DNA of 64,000 nucleotides from Methylobacterium jeotgali (GCF_022179345.1 NZ_BPQR01000013.1:1-64000); one strand, 5' to 3'. Numbered from the stretch's first letter, positions 41,868 to 52,742 are shown. Numbers and translations are program-made. The notes: a model not told the origin generated them from the letters alone.

Positions 41868-43580
41868 GTGCCCTTCCCGACCCTGCCCGAGCCGATCACC
41901 CGGGCCCTTTCCGAGCGTGGCTACGCCGACCCGACCCCCGTGCAGTCCGCCGTGCTGGAGGGTGAGGCCACCGGGCGCGACCTGCTCGTCTCCGCCCAGA
42001 CCGGCTCGGGCAAGACCGTCGCCTACGGCCTCGCCTTCGCCGGAACGCTCCTCGACGGGCAGGACCGGCTGCCTCCGGCGGGCGCCCCGCTCTGCCTCGT
42101 GATCGCGCCGACCCGCGAGCTCGCCCTTCAGGTCCATCGCGAGCTGGCCTGGCTCTACGGAGCGGCCGGGGGCCGGATCGTCTCCTGCGTCGGCGGCATG
42201 GACCCGCGCCGGGAGCAGCGGGCGCTCGCCGAGGGAGCCCATATCGTCGTCGGTACGCCGGGGCGCCTGCGCGACCATCTCGAGCGCCGGAACCTCGTCA
42301 CCGATGCGATGCGGGTCGCGGTTCTCGACGAGGCCGACGAGATGCTCGACCTCGGCTTCCGGGACGATCTGGAGTTCATCCTCTCGCAGGTGCCGCCGGA
42401 GCGGCGCACGCTGCTATTCTCGGCGACGCTGCCGAAGGCCATCGCGACGCTGGCCGAGCGCTACCAGCGGGACGCGCTCCGCATCGCCGTGAAGGGCCAG
42501 GACCGCGGCCACGCCGACATCGCCTACCGGGCGATCCGGGTCGTGCCCCGCGAGATCGAGCACGTTGTGCTCAACGTGCTGCGCGCCGCCGAGGCGCCGA
42601 CCGCGATCGTCTTCTGCAACACCCGCAACGCGGTGCGCCACCTCCAGGCCGGACTGACCGAGCGCGGCTTCTCGGTGGTGGCGCTCTCCGGCGAGCTCGG
42701 CCAGGGCGAGCGCAACGCCGCCCTCCAGGCGCTGCGCGACGGGCGAGCGCGGGTCTGCGTCGCCACCGACGTCGCCGCCCGCGGCATCGACCTGCCGACG
42801 GTGAGCCTCGTCATCCACGCCGACCTGCCCCACGACGCGGAGGTGCTCCAGCACCGCAGCGGCCGCACCGGCCGGGCCGGCCGCAAGGGCACGAGCGTGC
42901 TCCTCGTACCGAATGCCCGCCGCCGCCGCGCCGAGCAGATGCTCGCCATCGCCCGCGTGAATCCCGAATGGTCCGGCCCGCCCTCGGCGGACGAGATCCG
43001 CCGCCGCGACGCCGAGCGGGTCCTCGACGATCCGCTGCTGACCGAGCCGCCGGCCGAGGAGGACCTCGCGCTGGCCCGGATCATCGGCGAGAACCGGACG
43101 CACGAGGAGCTCGCCGCGGCGCTGGCGCGGGTCTACCGGACCCGGTTGCCGGCGCCGGAGGAGGTCAGCGACCCCGGCGAGGGCCGCGCCACCCGGGACG
43201 CCCGCCGTCCGCCCTACGATCCGCAGAGCCCGGAGAACCCTGTGGCCTCGGGACCGGCCGCGTGGTTCCGGCTCAACCTCGGGCGCCGCGACAACGCCGA
43301 CCCGCGCCGCCTCCTGCCCATGCTGACCCGCCGCGGCGGCATCGGCCGCCAGGACATCGGCGCGATCCGCATCTTCGAGCGGGAGACCAAGTTCGAGATC
43401 CGCGGCGAGGCCGCCGCCGCCTTCGCTGCCGCCTTCGCCCGCAACGGCTCCCCCGAGATTCAGGTGGAGGCGATCTCCGGCGCGCCCGCCGCCGGCCCGA
43501 AGGGCCTCAAGAGCCCCCGTGGGGCGAAGCACGCCCGCGCGGCGGATCGCAAGCCCCACCGGCCCGCCCGCGCCGGGTAG
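41868..43580 (+). CDS. DEAD-box RNA helicase with DbpA-type RNA-binding domain
   Basis: A 570-residue ATP-dependent RNA helicase. Motifs in order: Q motif (YADPTPVQSAVL), Walker A AQTGSGKT (43-50), PTRELA, DEAD box at 154-157 (VLDEADEML), SAT (185-187), then VFCNTRNAVRHLQ, ATDVAARGID and HRSGRTGRAGRKG. The C-terminal part near 480-535 (RRGGIGRQDIGAIRIFERET) is a DbpA-type RRM, which in E. coli binds 23S rRNA helix 92 during 50S assembly. The tail is basic and lysine-rich. A role in ribosome biogenesis is likely but inferred. Start at 41868 agrees with family length. Confidence 0.93.
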   Translation: MPFPTLPEPITRALSERGYADPTPVQSAVLEGEATGRDLLVSAQTGSGKTVAYGLAFAGTLLDGQDRLPPAGAPLCLVIAPTRELALQVHRELAWLYGAAGGRIVSCVGGMDPRREQRALAEGAHIVVGTPGRLRDHLERRNLVTDAMRVAVLDEADEMLDLGFRDDLEFILSQVPPERRTLLFSATLPKAIATLAERYQRDALRIAVKGQDRGHADIAYRAIRVVPREIEHVVLNVLRAAEAPTAIVFCNTRNAVRHLQAGLTERGFSVVALSGELGQGERNAALQALRDGRARVCVATDVAARGIDLPTVSLVIHADLPHDAEVLQHRSGRTGRAGRKGTSVLLVPNARRRRAEQMLAIARVNPEWSGPPSADEIRRRDAERVLDDPLLTEPPAEEDLALARIIGENRTHEELAAALARVYRTRLPAPEEVSDPGEGRATRDARRPPYDPQSPENPVASGPAAWFRLNLGRRDNADPRRLLPMLTRRGGIGRQDIGAIRIFERETKFEIRGEAAAAFAAAFARNGSPEIQVEAISGAPAAGPKGLKSPRGAKHARAADRKPHRPARAG

Positions 43581-43597
43581 GATCGTCGGGCGCGGCC

Positions 43598-43641
43598 TTG
43601 CGGAACAGGACGCGAACACCTAGCATGTTCGCGATTTGTTT
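43598..43641 (+). promoter_or_regulatory. lexA promoter with SOS boxes
   Basis: TTGCGG (43598-43603) and TAGCAT (43621-43626) are spaced by 17 bases. Between them lies GAAC-N7-GAAC at 43603-43617, the exact direct-repeat LexA operator known from Alphaproteobacteria. A second, imperfect site, GTTC-N7-GTTT, follows at 43627-43641. LexA bound here would block RNA polymerase, giving autoregulation. Confidence 0.8.
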
Positions 43642-43688
43642 CTGACACGACGATTCTGCCGGTCGTCGGGCGATGGAAGGCCACCACG

Positions 43689-44423
43689 ATGCTGACCCGT
43701 AAACAGCTCGACCTGCTGCGCTTCATCCAGCAGCGGCTCAGCGAGAGCGGTGTCCCCCCGTCCTTCGACGAGATGAAGGACGCCCTCGATCTCAAGTCGA
43801 AATCGGGCATCCACCGCCTGATCACGGCGCTGGAGGAGCGCGGCTTCCTGAGGCGGCTCCCCAACCGGGCCCGGGCCATCGAGGTGATCCGGATGCCGGA
43901 GAGCCTCGGGCAGATCCCGGCGCCGGCCGCGACGACGCCGCGCCGGTTCACCCCGAGCGTCGTGGAAGGCGGGCGCGGCAAGAGCGCGCCGCCCGCGCCG
44001 CCCGCGCGCGACCTCGCCGCTCCGCCGCAGATGAGCGGCGGCGCCGTCACCATCCCGGTGATGGGGCGGATCGCGGCGGGCACGCCGATCTCGGCCATCG
44101 AGACGCAGAGCAGCGCGATCACCCTGTCCCCGGACATGATCTCGGGCGGCGAGCACTATGCCCTGGAGGTGCGCGGCGACTCGATGGTCGAGGCTGGCAT
44201 CCTCGACGGCGACCTCGTGGTGATCCGCAAGCAGGACACCGCCAACACCGGCGACATCATCGTGGCACTGATCGACGACGAGGAGGCGACCCTGAAGCGC
44301 CTGCGCCGCCGCGGTTCCTCGATCGCCCTCGAGGCGGCGAACCCCGCCTACGAGACCCGTGTGCTCGGCCCCGACCGGGTGCGTATCCAGGGCCGCCTCG
44401 TCAGCTTGGTGCGCCGCTACTGA
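43689..44423 (+). CDS. lexA: LexA repressor
   Basis: Transcriptional repressor of the SOS regulon that cleaves itself when RecA filaments form. The N-terminal winged helix has [17 protein letters not shown] and [18 protein letters not shown]. The cleavage site Ala130-Gly131 is in GRIAAGTPI; the catalytic dyad is S165 ([10 protein letters not shown]) and K203 (ATLKRL). The linker between the domains is long and proline-rich (residues 70-118), common in alphaproteobacterial LexA; length 244. Two SOS-type sites lie in its promoter. Its 3' end overlaps comEC on the opposite strand by 7 bases. Confidence 0.97.
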   Translation: MLTRKQLDLLRFIQQRLSESGVPPSFDEMKDALDLKSKSGIHRLITALEERGFLRRLPNRARAIEVIRMPESLGQIPAPAATTPRRFTPSVVEGGRGKSAPPAPPARDLAAPPQMSGGAVTIPVMGRIAAGTPISAIETQSSAITLSPDMISGGEHYALEVRGDSMVEAGILDGDLVVIRKQDTANTGDIIVALIDDEEATLKRLRRRGSSIALEAANPAYETRVLGPDRVRIQGRLVSLVRRY

Positions 44424-46690
44424 AGAGGTTCGACGGGCGCGTCCGCGAGCCCGTCGCTCTGCTCGCGGGGCTCGGGCTCGGCCGGTGCTTCCACCGTCCG
44501 TGGCGGTGAAACAGGAGGACTCGTAGCCGACTTCGAGTCGGAACGCGGGCGCCAGGGCCGTGCGCGGTCCGCATCGCGGCTCGGGCTGATCTCGGCGCCG
44601 CCGTCCCGCAGGCGGATCGCCAGGGCGCCGGAGGCCTGGAGGCGGGCCCGGTCGATGATGAGCCCGGCCGCGCAGGTCAGCGGTGCGGTGCGGGCCGTGA
44701 TGAGGATGTCGGCGCGGGCGCAGTCCTCGGGAAAGGCGCGCTTGTCCTTGATGAGGGCCACGACGCGGCCGTCCTGGGCGCGGGCGTTGCAGCCGAGCCG
44801 GTCGCAGGCGGCACCCTCCCCGGCCTGCGCGGCGCTGCGTCCGTCGCCGTCCGCCCGCAGCCACTGCTCGAGCACGAAGGCCGGCGGTCGCCCGAGGGCG
44901 ACGAGGCGGCCGTCGGCTCCGCGGATGGCGGCGCCCGCGCCGTCGCGGTCGACGTAGAGGTCATGCCGGACGGGGTTCGTCGCCAGAAGCAGGCCGATGG
45001 TGGCCGGCACGGCGGCGAGCCAGCGCAGGCTCGTCGCCGGAATCGTCGCGAGGACGAGAGCCGCGGCCAGCAGGAGCAGAGCGCCCTGGCCGAAGGCCGG
45101 CATCACGAGGTTCGCCTGCGCGAAGCCGGCGATCCAGCCGGAGATGGCGAGCATCCCCTGCACCGCCTGCCCCATCAGCCACCAGATCGGACGGTCGAGG
45201 GCGAAGGGATAGGCGAGCACGCCGAGCACCGCCGCCGGCATCACCGCGAGCGAGACGAGCGGCAGAGTCAGGGCGTTGCCGATGAGTCCGAAGGGCTGCA
45301 CGGTCTGGAAATGGTAGGTCGCGAAGGGCGCCGTCGCGAGCTGTGCGACGAGGGTCGTGGCCAGGGTCCCGGCGACCGCCGTCACCGCGAACCGGAACCC
45401 GCGGGCGAGGGCGCCCCTCCCCTCCCGCGCCGGCAGCCGCCCCTCGATCAGCCGCGCGCAGGCGATGAGGCCGGCGACCGCGCCGAAGGACATCTGGAAG
45501 CTCGGCCCGAGCAGCCCCTCGGGCTCGCGGGCCAGCGCGACGAGGGCGGCGAGGGCGAGATTGCGCATGCTGATCGCCGGGCGGTCGACGAGGATGGCGC
45601 CGAGCATGATCAGCGTCATCAACAGGGAACGCTCGGCGGCGATGTCCCAGCCCGAGAACACGCAGTAGGCTGTTACGCCGACCATGGCGACGAGGGCGGC
45701 GATCTTCTTGATCGGCCAGCGCAGCGCGAGCGGCGGTGCCAGGGCGAAAGCGGCGCGCACCAGCCAGAACACGACGCCGGCGGCGAGCACCATGTGCAGC
45801 CCGGAGATCGAGACGACGTGATATATGCCGGCCGCGCGCAGCACGTCGTTGGTGGGCTGCGCGATCAGGCCGCGCTTGCCCGTCACCAGCGCCGCCGCGA
45901 CGGCGCCGGCCTGCCCGCCCCCGGCCTCGGCGATGCGGCGGGTGAGGACGTTGCGGGCCTCGTCGACGGAGGCCGCGAGCCGCAGGCCGAGGGGCACCGC
46001 CTCCGGCGGCGGCTTCACCTCGACGTTTCCGAGCACCGAGCCCACCGCGCCGATGCCGCGAAAGTAGGCGTCGCGGGCGAAGTCGTAGCCGCCGGGGCGC
46101 GCGGCTTCGGGGGGCGGCAGTAGCCGGGCCTTCAGAGCCACGAAGTCGCCCGGCCGCAGGCTCTGCGCCTTGCGGAAGGAGACGCGCACCCGTTCGGGGC
46201 GCGCCTCGGGCCCGAGGCCAGCGAAGCTCGCGACGCGGATGATCAGGCGCCCGCCGGTCTCCCGCTCCTCCAGAGTCTCGACGAAGCCGGTGAGCGGGCC
46301 GATGGTCGTGCGCGCCAGGATCGGCTCCTTCACCTGCGCCACGCGGACCGTGCCCGCCGCGAAGCCGAGCGCCGCCGCCGCCAGCCCGAGGGCGACGGCG
46401 CGCCCGGCCGGCCGCGTCGCGAGGACGGGGACGAGCCCCGCGCAGACGCCCGCCGCGAGGAGCGGCGCCCACAGCGCCGGCTCGCCGTCGGTCAGTCCGA
46501 AGAAGATGAGGATGCCGGCGCCGAAGGCGACCGCGAGCCACGGAAACAGCCGCCGCTGCTCGGCTTCGACCGCGAGGTTGCCGGCGACCCAGCCGCTCGC
46601 GGCCGGCACCAGCTCGGGCAGCGCGGGAAGACGGGCGGCGGGCAGGAGCGCGAGCGCGCCTCCGCCGCCCCGTCTCCCGTCCTGCGTCAT
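44417..46690 (-). CDS. ComEC/Rec2-family DNA uptake channel protein
   Basis: A 757-residue inner-membrane protein of the family that moves single-stranded DNA into the cytoplasm during natural transformation. An N-terminal DUF4131-like part (two to three helices, then [20 protein letters not shown]) is followed by the Competence domain with its [17 protein letters not shown] motif and about ten helices. The C-terminal 170 residues do not show the HxHxDH metallo-beta-lactamase motif of full-length ComEC, only a degenerate remnant and a proline-rich tail. Whether the cell is transformable cannot be told. Divergent from gltX (100 bases), convergent with lexA. Confidence 0.9.
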   Translation of the reverse strand: MTQDGRRGGGGALALLPAARLPALPELVPAASGWVAGNLAVEAEQRRLFPWLAVAFGAGILIFFGLTDGEPALWAPLLAAGVCAGLVPVLATRPAGRAVALGLAAAALGFAAGTVRVAQVKEPILARTTIGPLTGFVETLEERETGGRLIIRVASFAGLGPEARPERVRVSFRKAQSLRPGDFVALKARLLPPPEAARPGGYDFARDAYFRGIGAVGSVLGNVEVKPPPEAVPLGLRLAASVDEARNVLTRRIAEAGGGQAGAVAAALVTGKRGLIAQPTNDVLRAAGIYHVVSISGLHMVLAAGVVFWLVRAAFALAPPLALRWPIKKIAALVAMVGVTAYCVFSGWDIAAERSLLMTLIMLGAILVDRPAISMRNLALAALVALAREPEGLLGPSFQMSFGAVAGLIACARLIEGRLPAREGRGALARGFRFAVTAVAGTLATTLVAQLATAPFATYHFQTVQPFGLIGNALTLPLVSLAVMPAAVLGVLAYPFALDRPIWWLMGQAVQGMLAISGWIAGFAQANLVMPAFGQGALLLLAAALVLATIPATSLRWLAAVPATIGLLLATNPVRHDLYVDRDGAGAAIRGADGRLVALGRPPAFVLEQWLRADGDGRSAAQAGEGAACDRLGCNARAQDGRVVALIKDKRAFPEDCARADILITARTAPLTCAAGLIIDRARLQASGALAIRLRDGGAEISPSRDADRARPWRPRSDSKSATSPPVSPPRTVEAPAEPEPREQSDGLADAPVEPLQ

Positions 46691-46790
46691 CGTCGGCCGC
46701 TTCCTTAACGCCCCGGTCGGGCCATGCTACACGCGCGCGGCGCGGCGGGTCGATCCGCTGCCTTGCCTCTCCAACACTTGTCCCGGACCG

Positions 46791-48218
46791 ATGTCGTCAG
46801 CCGTCGTCACGCGCTTTGCGCCCTCGCCCACGGGCTACCTCCATATCGGCGGCGCCCGCACGGCCCTGTTCAACTGGCTCTACGCCCGCCGCTTCGGCGG
46901 CCGCATGCTGCTGCGCATCGAGGACACCGATCGCGAGCGCTCGACGCAAGGCGCCATCGACGCGATCCTCGACGGGATGTCCTGGCTCGGCCTCGATTGG
47001 GACGGGGAGGTCGTCTACCAGTTCGCCCGCGCCGAGCGGCACCGGGAGATCGCCGAGAGCCTGCTCGCCTCCGGCCACGCGTACCGCTGCTACGCCAGCG
47101 CCGAGGAGCTGCAGGAGATGCGCGAGCGCGCCCGCGCGGAGGGGCGCCCCTCCCGCTACGACGGCCGCTGGCGCGACCGCGACCCCTCCGAGGCGCCCGC
47201 CGGCGTGAAGCCGGTGATCCGCCTGCGGGCGCCCCTGGAGGGGGAGACCGTGGTGGAGGACGCAGTGCAGGGGCGCGTCACCTGGGCCAACAAGGACCTC
47301 GACGACCTCGTGCTGCTGCGCTCGGACGGCACGCCGACCTACATGCTCGCCGTGGTCGTGGACGACCACGACATGGGCGTGACCCAGATTATCCGCGGCG
47401 ACGACCATCTCACCAACGCCGCCCGGCAGAGCCAGATCTACCGGGCGCTCGGCTGGGACGTGCCGGGCATGGCCCATATCCCGCTCATCCACGGGGCGGA
47501 TGGAGCCAAGCTCTCGAAGCGCCACGGGGCGCTCGGCGTCGATGCCTACCGCGACCTCGGCTACCTGCCGGCGGCGCTGCGCAATTACCTCGTGCGCCTC
47601 GGCTGGAGCCACGGCGACCAGGAGGTGTTCACGACGGAGGAGATGACGGCGGCCTTCGATCTCGGCGCCATCGGGCGCTCGCCGGCCCGGTTCGACTTCG
47701 CCAAGCTCGAGAACCTCAACGGCCTCTACATCCGCGGCGCCTCCGACGCGGACCTCGTCGCGGCGATCGAGGCGATCGTGCCGAGCGTCGGCGCTTCCCG
47801 CGGCCTGGCCCTGCCCCTCGATTCCGCGCTGCGGGAGAAGCTCGTCGCGGCGATGCCGGGCCTCAAGGAGCGGGCGAAGACGCTCGTCGAGCTCCTCGAC
47901 AGCGCCGCCTATCTCTACGCCGCCCGGCCGCTGGCCCTCGACGAGAAGGCGGCCACGCTCCTCGGCGACGAGGCCCGCGCCCGGCTCGCCGCGATCCTGC
48001 CCGCGCTGGAGGCGGTGACGCCCTGGGACGCCGCCGGCACCGAAGCCGCCGTGCGGGCCTTCGCCGAGGCGAACGGGCTCAAGCTCGGCCAGGTCGCACA
48101 GCCGCTGCGGGCGGCGCTCACCGGGCGCGCAACCTCTCCGCCGGTCTTCGACGTGCTCGCGGTGCTCGGCCGCGAGGAGAGCCTGGCACGCCTGCGCGAC
48201 CAGGCGACCGGCGCCTGA
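46791..48218 (+). CDS. gltX: Glutamyl-tRNA synthetase
   Basis: Charges tRNA-Glu (and, in many alphaproteobacteria, tRNA-Gln, with later amidation). The 475-residue class I enzyme has the HIGH-type motif [33 protein letters not shown], the KMSKS-equivalent KLSKRHGA, and a C-terminal anticodon-binding helical domain. The ATG at 46791 precedes the conserved start; a long upstream frame lies antisense to comEC and is rejected. A second glutamate synthetase, often present in this group, would be elsewhere. The gap to gltA is 211 bases, so gltA probably has its own promoter. Confidence 0.96.
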   Translation: MSSAVVTRFAPSPTGYLHIGGARTALFNWLYARRFGGRMLLRIEDTDRERSTQGAIDAILDGMSWLGLDWDGEVVYQFARAERHREIAESLLASGHAYRCYASAEELQEMRERARAEGRPSRYDGRWRDRDPSEAPAGVKPVIRLRAPLEGETVVEDAVQGRVTWANKDLDDLVLLRSDGTPTYMLAVVVDDHDMGVTQIIRGDDHLTNAARQSQIYRALGWDVPGMAHIPLIHGADGAKLSKRHGALGVDAYRDLGYLPAALRNYLVRLGWSHGDQEVFTTEEMTAAFDLGAIGRSPARFDFAKLENLNGLYIRGASDADLVAAIEAIVPSVGASRGLALPLDSALREKLVAAMPGLKERAKTLVELLDSAAYLYAARPLALDEKAATLLGDEARARLAAILPALEAVTPWDAAGTEAAVRAFAEANGLKLGQVAQPLRAALTGRATSPPVFDVLAVLGREESLARLRDQATGA

Positions 48219-48429
48219 AGACCGCGTCGCCGGGCGGCCCGGAAACTGCTTGGCGAAGCACGGCGGATGTCATCCTGCCCGTTGCTGGCGGTCGGCCGAT
48301 CCGCTAACCGGATGGGCCTGTGAGCAACCGCAGCATCGCCGCCGCGCTCCGGACCGCGGGCTCGCCAGGGCACGCCCTGGCCCGCCGGTGGACGGCGCCG
48401 TCTCCGTCGTCAGAAAGGTCCACGCCTCC

Positions 48430-49719
48430 ATGAGCGCAGCCAGCACCATCACCGTGGGCGACAAGAAGGTCGAGCTTCCGGTCAAGGACGGCACCATCGG
48501 GCCGAGCGTCATCGACATCGGCAAGCTGCACGCCCAGACCGGCGCCTTCACCTTCGATCCGGGCTTCACCTCGACCGCCTCCTGCGAGTCGAAGATCACC
48601 TACATCGACGGCGACGCCGGCGTGCTGCTCTACCGCGGCTACCCGATCGAGCAGATCGCCGAGCAGGGCGACTTTCTCGAGACCTGCTACCTGATGCTGT
48701 TCGGCGAGCTGCCGACCCAGAAGCAGAAGGCCGACTTCGAGTACAAGGTCACGCGCCACACCATGGTGCACGACCAGATGAGCCGCTTCTTCCAGGGGTT
48801 CCGGCGCGACGCGCACCCGATGGCGGTGATGGTGGCCTGCGTCGGCGCCCTCTCGGCCTTCTATCACGACTCGACGGACATCACCGACGAGACCCAGCGG
48901 ATGGTGGCCTCCATCCGCATGATCGCCAAGATGCCGACGCTTGCGGCAATGGCCTACAAGTACTCCATCGGTCAGCCCTTCGTGTATCCGAAGAACGATC
49001 TCGACTACACGTCGAACTTTCTGCGGATGTGCTTCGCGGTCCCGTGCGAGGAGTACAAGATCAACCCGATCTTCGCCCGTGCGCTCGATCGGATCTTCAT
49101 CCTGCACGCCGACCACGAGCAGAATGCCTCGACCTCGACGGTCCGCCTCGCCGGCTCCTCGGGCGCCAACCCCTTCGCCTGCATCGCCGCCGGCGTCGCC
49201 TGCCTCTGGGGTCCGGCCCATGGCGGGGCGAACGAGGCCGCGCTCAAGATGCTCATGGAGATCGGCACGCCCGAGAACGTGAAGAAGTACGTCGACAAGG
49301 CGAAGGACAAGAACGACCCCTTCCGCCTGATGGGCTTCGGGCACCGGGTCTACAAGAACTACGACCCGCGCGCGCGCATCATGCAGCACACCACCCACGA
49401 GGTGCTGAGCGAGCTCGGCATCAAGGACGATCCACTGCTCGAGGTCGCCGTGCAGCTCGAGCAGATCGCGCTCAAGGACGAGTACTTCATCGAGAAGAAG
49501 CTCTACCCGAACATCGACTTCTACTCGGGCATCACCCTCAAGGCGATGGGCTTCCCGACCGACATGTTCACGGTGCTGTTCGCGCTGGCCCGCACCTCGG
49601 GCTGGATCGCGCAGTGGGCGGAGATGATCGAGGACCCGTCGCAGAAGATCGGCCGGCCGCGCCAGCTCTACATCGGCCCGGCCCAGCGCGAGTACATGCC
49701 GATCGGCCAGCGCAGCTAG
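48430..49719 (+). CDS. gltA: Citrate synthase (type I)
   Basis: Condenses acetyl-CoA and oxaloacetate to citrate, entering the TCA cycle. The 429-residue length matches gram-negative hexameric type I enzymes. Motifs: [51 protein letters not shown] (catalytic His), [17 protein letters not shown] (second His) and [15 protein letters not shown], then the catalytic Asp in [23 protein letters not shown] 48430 has GAAAGG upstream. A rho-independent terminator follows. gltX-gltA adjacency is common in alphaproteobacteria. Confidence 0.97.
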   Translation: MSAASTITVGDKKVELPVKDGTIGPSVIDIGKLHAQTGAFTFDPGFTSTASCESKITYIDGDAGVLLYRGYPIEQIAEQGDFLETCYLMLFGELPTQKQKADFEYKVTRHTMVHDQMSRFFQGFRRDAHPMAVMVACVGALSAFYHDSTDITDETQRMVASIRMIAKMPTLAAMAYKYSIGQPFVYPKNDLDYTSNFLRMCFAVPCEEYKINPIFARALDRIFILHADHEQNASTSTVRLAGSSGANPFACIAAGVACLWGPAHGGANEAALKMLMEIGTPENVKKYVDKAKDKNDPFRLMGFGHRVYKNYDPRARIMQHTTHEVLSELGIKDDPLLEVAVQLEQIALKDEYFIEKKLYPNIDFYSGITLKAMGFPTDMFTVLFALARTSGWIAQWAEMIEDPSQKIGRPRQLYIGPAQREYMPIGQRS

Positions 49720-49856
49720 GAACGAACGGGAGCCGGCGGCTCGAAAGAGCCGCTGGTTTCGCGTCGGGCATCCTCGATCAGGGAGTGCCGGGCGTAGACG
49801 GGGGCGGCTCCGGCGAGGGCAATCCCGCCGGCCGCGCCGAGCATGAAGGCGAGCAT
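49716..49856 (-). CDS. Possible 46-residue exported peptide
   Basis: A short open frame from ATG 49856 (preceded by GGGAAG) to a TAG at 49716-49718, downstream of fabB on the same strand. It reads [20 protein letters not shown], then a short polar tail with [10 protein letters not shown]. The hydrophobic start followed by AYAR-like residues looks like a signal peptide or single membrane helix, and third codon positions are mostly G or C. It overlaps the gltA terminator and the last bases of gltA on the opposite strand. It resembles no family I know; treat as a candidate only. Confidence 0.35.
   Translation of the reverse strand: MLAFMLGAAGGIALAGAAPVYARHSLIEDARRETSGSFEPPAPVRS
49733..49760 (+). 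terminator. Rho-independent terminator of gltA
   Basis: CCGGCGGCTC and GAGCCGCTGG pair over 10 bases with one G-T pair around a GAAA loop (49733-49756), followed by TTTC. It begins 14 bases after the gltA stop codon. Confidence 0.65.
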
Positions 49857-49920
49857 GGCTTCCCGTTCTCGCCGGGGGAACAGGACGCTTCGCGGCCGGG
49901 TTCCGGCACGGCGATCGCTC

Positions 49921-51147
49921 TCAGGCGTCGACGTGCTTGAGCACCAGGGTCGCGTTGGTGCCGCCGAAGCCGAACGAGTTCGAGAGCACGTGGCCGAGCC
50001 TGGCCCCGTCGCGGCGCTCGCGCAGGATCGGCATGTCGGCGAAGGCCGGATCGATCTCGTCGATATGCGCGCTCTCGCAGATGAAGCCGTTGTTCATCAT
50101 CAGGAGCGCGTAGATCGCCTCCTGCACGCCGGTGGCGCCGAGCGAATGGCCGGTGAGCGACTTCGTCGCCGCGATCGGTGGGCAATCCTCGCCGCGGCCG
50201 AAGACCTCGCGGATCGCCTCGATCTCCTTCTCGTCGCCGACCGGCGTCGAGGTGGCGTGCGGGTTGATGTAGTCGATGCGCGCGCCCTTCAGGCCACTGA
50301 GCGCCTGGCGCATGCAGCGCACGGCACCTTCGCCGGACGGCGCGACCATGTCGTGCCCGTCGGAGGTGGCACCGTAGCCCGCGACCTCGCCGTAGATGCG
50401 CGCGCCGCGCGCCTTCGCGTGCTCCAGCTCCTCCAGCACCAGCACCCCGGCGCCCCCGGCGATGACGAAGCCGTCGCGGTTGGCGTCGTAGGCGCGGGAC
50501 GCCCGGGCCGGCGTGTCGTTGTAGCGGGAGGACATGGCGCCCATCGCGTCGAACAGCACCGAGAGCGTCCAGTCGAGGTCCTCGCAGCCGCCGGCGAAGA
50601 TGACGTCCTGGCGCCCGGCCTGGATGATCTCGGCGGCGTTGCCGATGCAGTGGTTCGACGTCGCGCAGGCCGAGGAGATCGAATAGTTCACGCCCTTGAT
50701 CTTGAACCAGGTGGCGAGCGTCGCCGAGGCGGTCGAGGACATCGCCTTGGGCACCGCGAAGGGGCCGACGCGCTTCGGGCCCTTCTCGACGGCGATGGCC
50801 GCGGAATCGACGATGGTGCGGGTCGAGGGACCGCCGGAGCCCATGATGATGCCGGTGCGGTCGTTCGAGACGTCGCCCTCGTCGAGCCCCGCGTCCCGGA
50901 TCGCCTGATCCATGGCGACGTGGTTCCAGGCGGTGCCGCCGCCGTGGAAGCGCATGGCGCGGCGGTCGACGACGCTCTCGGGATCGAGGCCGGGCCGGCC
51001 CTCGACCTGGCTGCGGAAGCCGTGCTCGGCATAGGAAGGCGACCGGTCGATGCCGGACTTCGCCTCGCGCAGGGAGGCCAGCACCTCCTGAGTGTTGTTG
51101 CCGATGGACGAGACGATGCCCATCCCGGTGATCACGACACGCCGCAT
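49921..51147 (-). CDS. fabB: 3-oxoacyl-ACP synthase I (beta-ketoacyl synthase)
   Basis: Elongation enzyme of type II fatty-acid synthesis, needed with FabA to make unsaturated chains. The 408-residue thiolase-fold enzyme has [17 protein letters not shown], the active-site Cys in [17 protein letters not shown], the catalytic histidines in [15 protein letters not shown] and [15 protein letters not shown], and [15 protein letters not shown] at the end. ATG at 51147 is the usual start; an in-frame codon at 51210 would add 21 unlike residues. It follows fabA by 109 bases on the same strand, the standard fabA-fabB order. Confidence 0.96.
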   Translation of the reverse strand: MRRVVITGMGIVSSIGNNTQEVLASLREAKSGIDRSPSYAEHGFRSQVEGRPGLDPESVVDRRAMRFHGGGTAWNHVAMDQAIRDAGLDEGDVSNDRTGIIMGSGGPSTRTIVDSAAIAVEKGPKRVGPFAVPKAMSSTASATLATWFKIKGVNYSISSACATSNHCIGNAAEIIQAGRQDVIFAGGCEDLDWTLSVLFDAMGAMSSRYNDTPARASRAYDANRDGFVIAGGAGVLVLEELEHAKARGARIYGEVAGYGATSDGHDMVAPSGEGAVRCMRQALSGLKGARIDYINPHATSTPVGDEKEIEAIREVFGRGEDCPPIAATKSLTGHSLGATGVQEAIYALLMMNNGFICESAHIDEIDPAFADMPILRERRDGARLGHVLSNSFGFGGTNATLVLKHVDA

Positions 51148-51256
51148 GAGGCTCACGTCTTTCCGCTGCAGGCGGCGCTCCCCGGCGTCGCCCGATCCCT
51201 CGGGCGTCACGTAAGGCGGCAGGCCGGCAATCTCAACAGGTCCCGGCCGTGGGGCT

Positions 51257-51790
51257 TCAGGACTGGAACAGCGCCACGCGCAGGTCCTGCGCCTCGTAGA
51301 TGCGCTTGCCGTCGGCCTCGACGGTGCCGTCAGCGATGCCGAGCACGAGCTTGCCCTGCCGCACCCGCTTGAGGTCGATCGTGTAGGTCACGAGGCCGAC
51401 GCTCGGCAGGACCTGGTCGGTGAACTTCACCTCGCCGACCCCAAGGGCGCGGCCCCGGCCCGGCGCGCCGAGCCAGCCGAGATGGAAGCCGACGAGCTGC
51501 CAGAGGGCGTCGAGGCCGAGGCAGCCCGGCATCACCGGGTCGCCCTTGAAGTGGCAGCCGAAGAACCAGAGGTCCGGCCGGATGTCGAACTCGGCGCGCA
51601 CATGGCCCTTGCCGTGGGCGCCCCCGTCCGTGCCGATCGAGGTGATGCGGTCGAACATCAGCATCGGCGGCAGCGGAAGCTGAGCGTTGCCGGCCCCGAA
51701 CAGCTCGCCGCGTCCGCAGGCGAGCAGCTCCTCGTAGGAGTAGCTGGAAGCCCGCGCGGGGGCCGCCGTCTGATCGGTGTCCGATGCCAT
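51257..51790 (-). CDS. fabA: 3-hydroxydecanoyl-ACP dehydratase/isomerase
   Basis: Dehydrates 3-hydroxydecanoyl-ACP and isomerises the trans-2 to the cis-3 product, starting unsaturated fatty-acid synthesis. The 177-residue hot-dog protein has [14 protein letters not shown], the catalytic His in [20 protein letters not shown] with the partner Asp, and [23 protein letters not shown] 51790 matches family length. Its upstream region is shared with the divergent DUF1275 gene; no FadR or FabR-like operator was recognised. Confidence 0.96.
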   Translation of the reverse strand: MASDTDQTAAPARASSYSYEELLACGRGELFGAGNAQLPLPPMLMFDRITSIGTDGGAHGKGHVRAEFDIRPDLWFFGCHFKGDPVMPGCLGLDALWQLVGFHLGWLGAPGRGRALGVGEVKFTDQVLPSVGLVTYTIDLKRVRQGKLVLGIADGTVEADGKRIYEAQDLRVALFQS

Positions 51791-51980
51791 GAAAGCGGGT
51801 CGTTCCTCGTGTCTCGAAATCGTTGGCGGTGCCCGTCCGTCCCGTCCATCATCGGACAGACGCATGATCGCCGCGCGCCTCGTTACCACAGGGGGCAAAC
51901 GCCTTCAAAGGCGTGGCTGCCCTTCCCCGCACGGCGTGCTAGCACCTCCGAGCTTGGCGGGAGCGGAGAGCTTAAGGGGC

Positions 51981-52679
51981 ATGGCCGGAAAGACCGAGGC
52001 GCCGGGGCGCGGCGACAGTGCGCGCGACCTCGCGACAGCGACCGGCCTCAGCTTCGCCGCCGGGTACGTCGACACTGCGGCCTTCATCGCCCTCTATGGA
52101 TTGTTCACGGCGCATGTGACCGGCAACTTCGTGCTGATCGGCGCCGAGCTCGTCACGACCTCGACGGGCGTTCTGGCCAAGCTCCTGGCGCTTCCCGTCT
52201 TCCTCCTGGCGGTGGCCCTCTCCCGCGTGATCGCCCTGGGGTTCGAGGCGCGGGGCCGGGGCTCGCTGCGCTGGCTGCTCGGCCTCGAAGGGCTGCTGCT
52301 GGCCGGCTTCGGCATCATCGGAACCCTGCGGGCGCCCTTCGCCTCCGCCGACGCGCCCGACGCGATCCTCGTCGGCATGCTGGGCGTCGCCGCGATGGGC
52401 ATCCAGAACGCGCTCGCGCGACTGTCACTGGCCCATCTCGCGCAGACGACGGTGATGACCGGCAACGTCACCCAGGCGGTGATCGACGCCGTCGATCTCG
52501 CCCGCGGAGCGGTACCGCCGGGCTCGCCCGCACGGGGCCGGATGCGGCGGATGCTGCCGGCGGTGGTGGCCTTCGCGATCGGCGCCATCGCCGGCGCCTT
52601 CGGCGTCGCCGGCCTCGGATTCGCCTGCGCGGCGATCCCCGTGGCGGTGCTCGTCGCGCTCGCGGCGCTGGCCCGCTGA
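51981..52679 (+). CDS. DUF1275 (YoaK-like) membrane protein
   Basis: A 232-residue inner-membrane protein with six to seven helices. The family start LSFAAGYVDTAAFIALYGLF and HVTGNFVLIGAEL, together with MTGNVTQAVIDAVDLARG, are the DUF1275 signatures. Function is unknown; some members are induced by stress. ATG 51981 lies at the usual distance before the first helix. Divergent from fabA (190 bases). Confidence 0.9.
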   Translation: MAGKTEAPGRGDSARDLATATGLSFAAGYVDTAAFIALYGLFTAHVTGNFVLIGAELVTTSTGVLAKLLALPVFLLAVALSRVIALGFEARGRGSLRWLLGLEGLLLAGFGIIGTLRAPFASADAPDAILVGMLGVAAMGIQNALARLSLAHLAQTTVMTGNVTQAVIDAVDLARGAVPPGSPARGRMRRMLPAVVAFAIGAIAGAFGVAGLGFACAAIPVAVLVALAALAR

Positions 52680-52742
52680 GCTGGCCTCAGGGCGTCCCAG
52701 AGGCCGGACCGCGTCGGCATGGAGCGCAGCATAAGCCGTGTC

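Noticed and set aside
46170-46790. Extension of gltX upstream to 46170
   Set aside because: This part is antisense to comEC and lacks family similarity; the conserved N-terminus begins at 46791.
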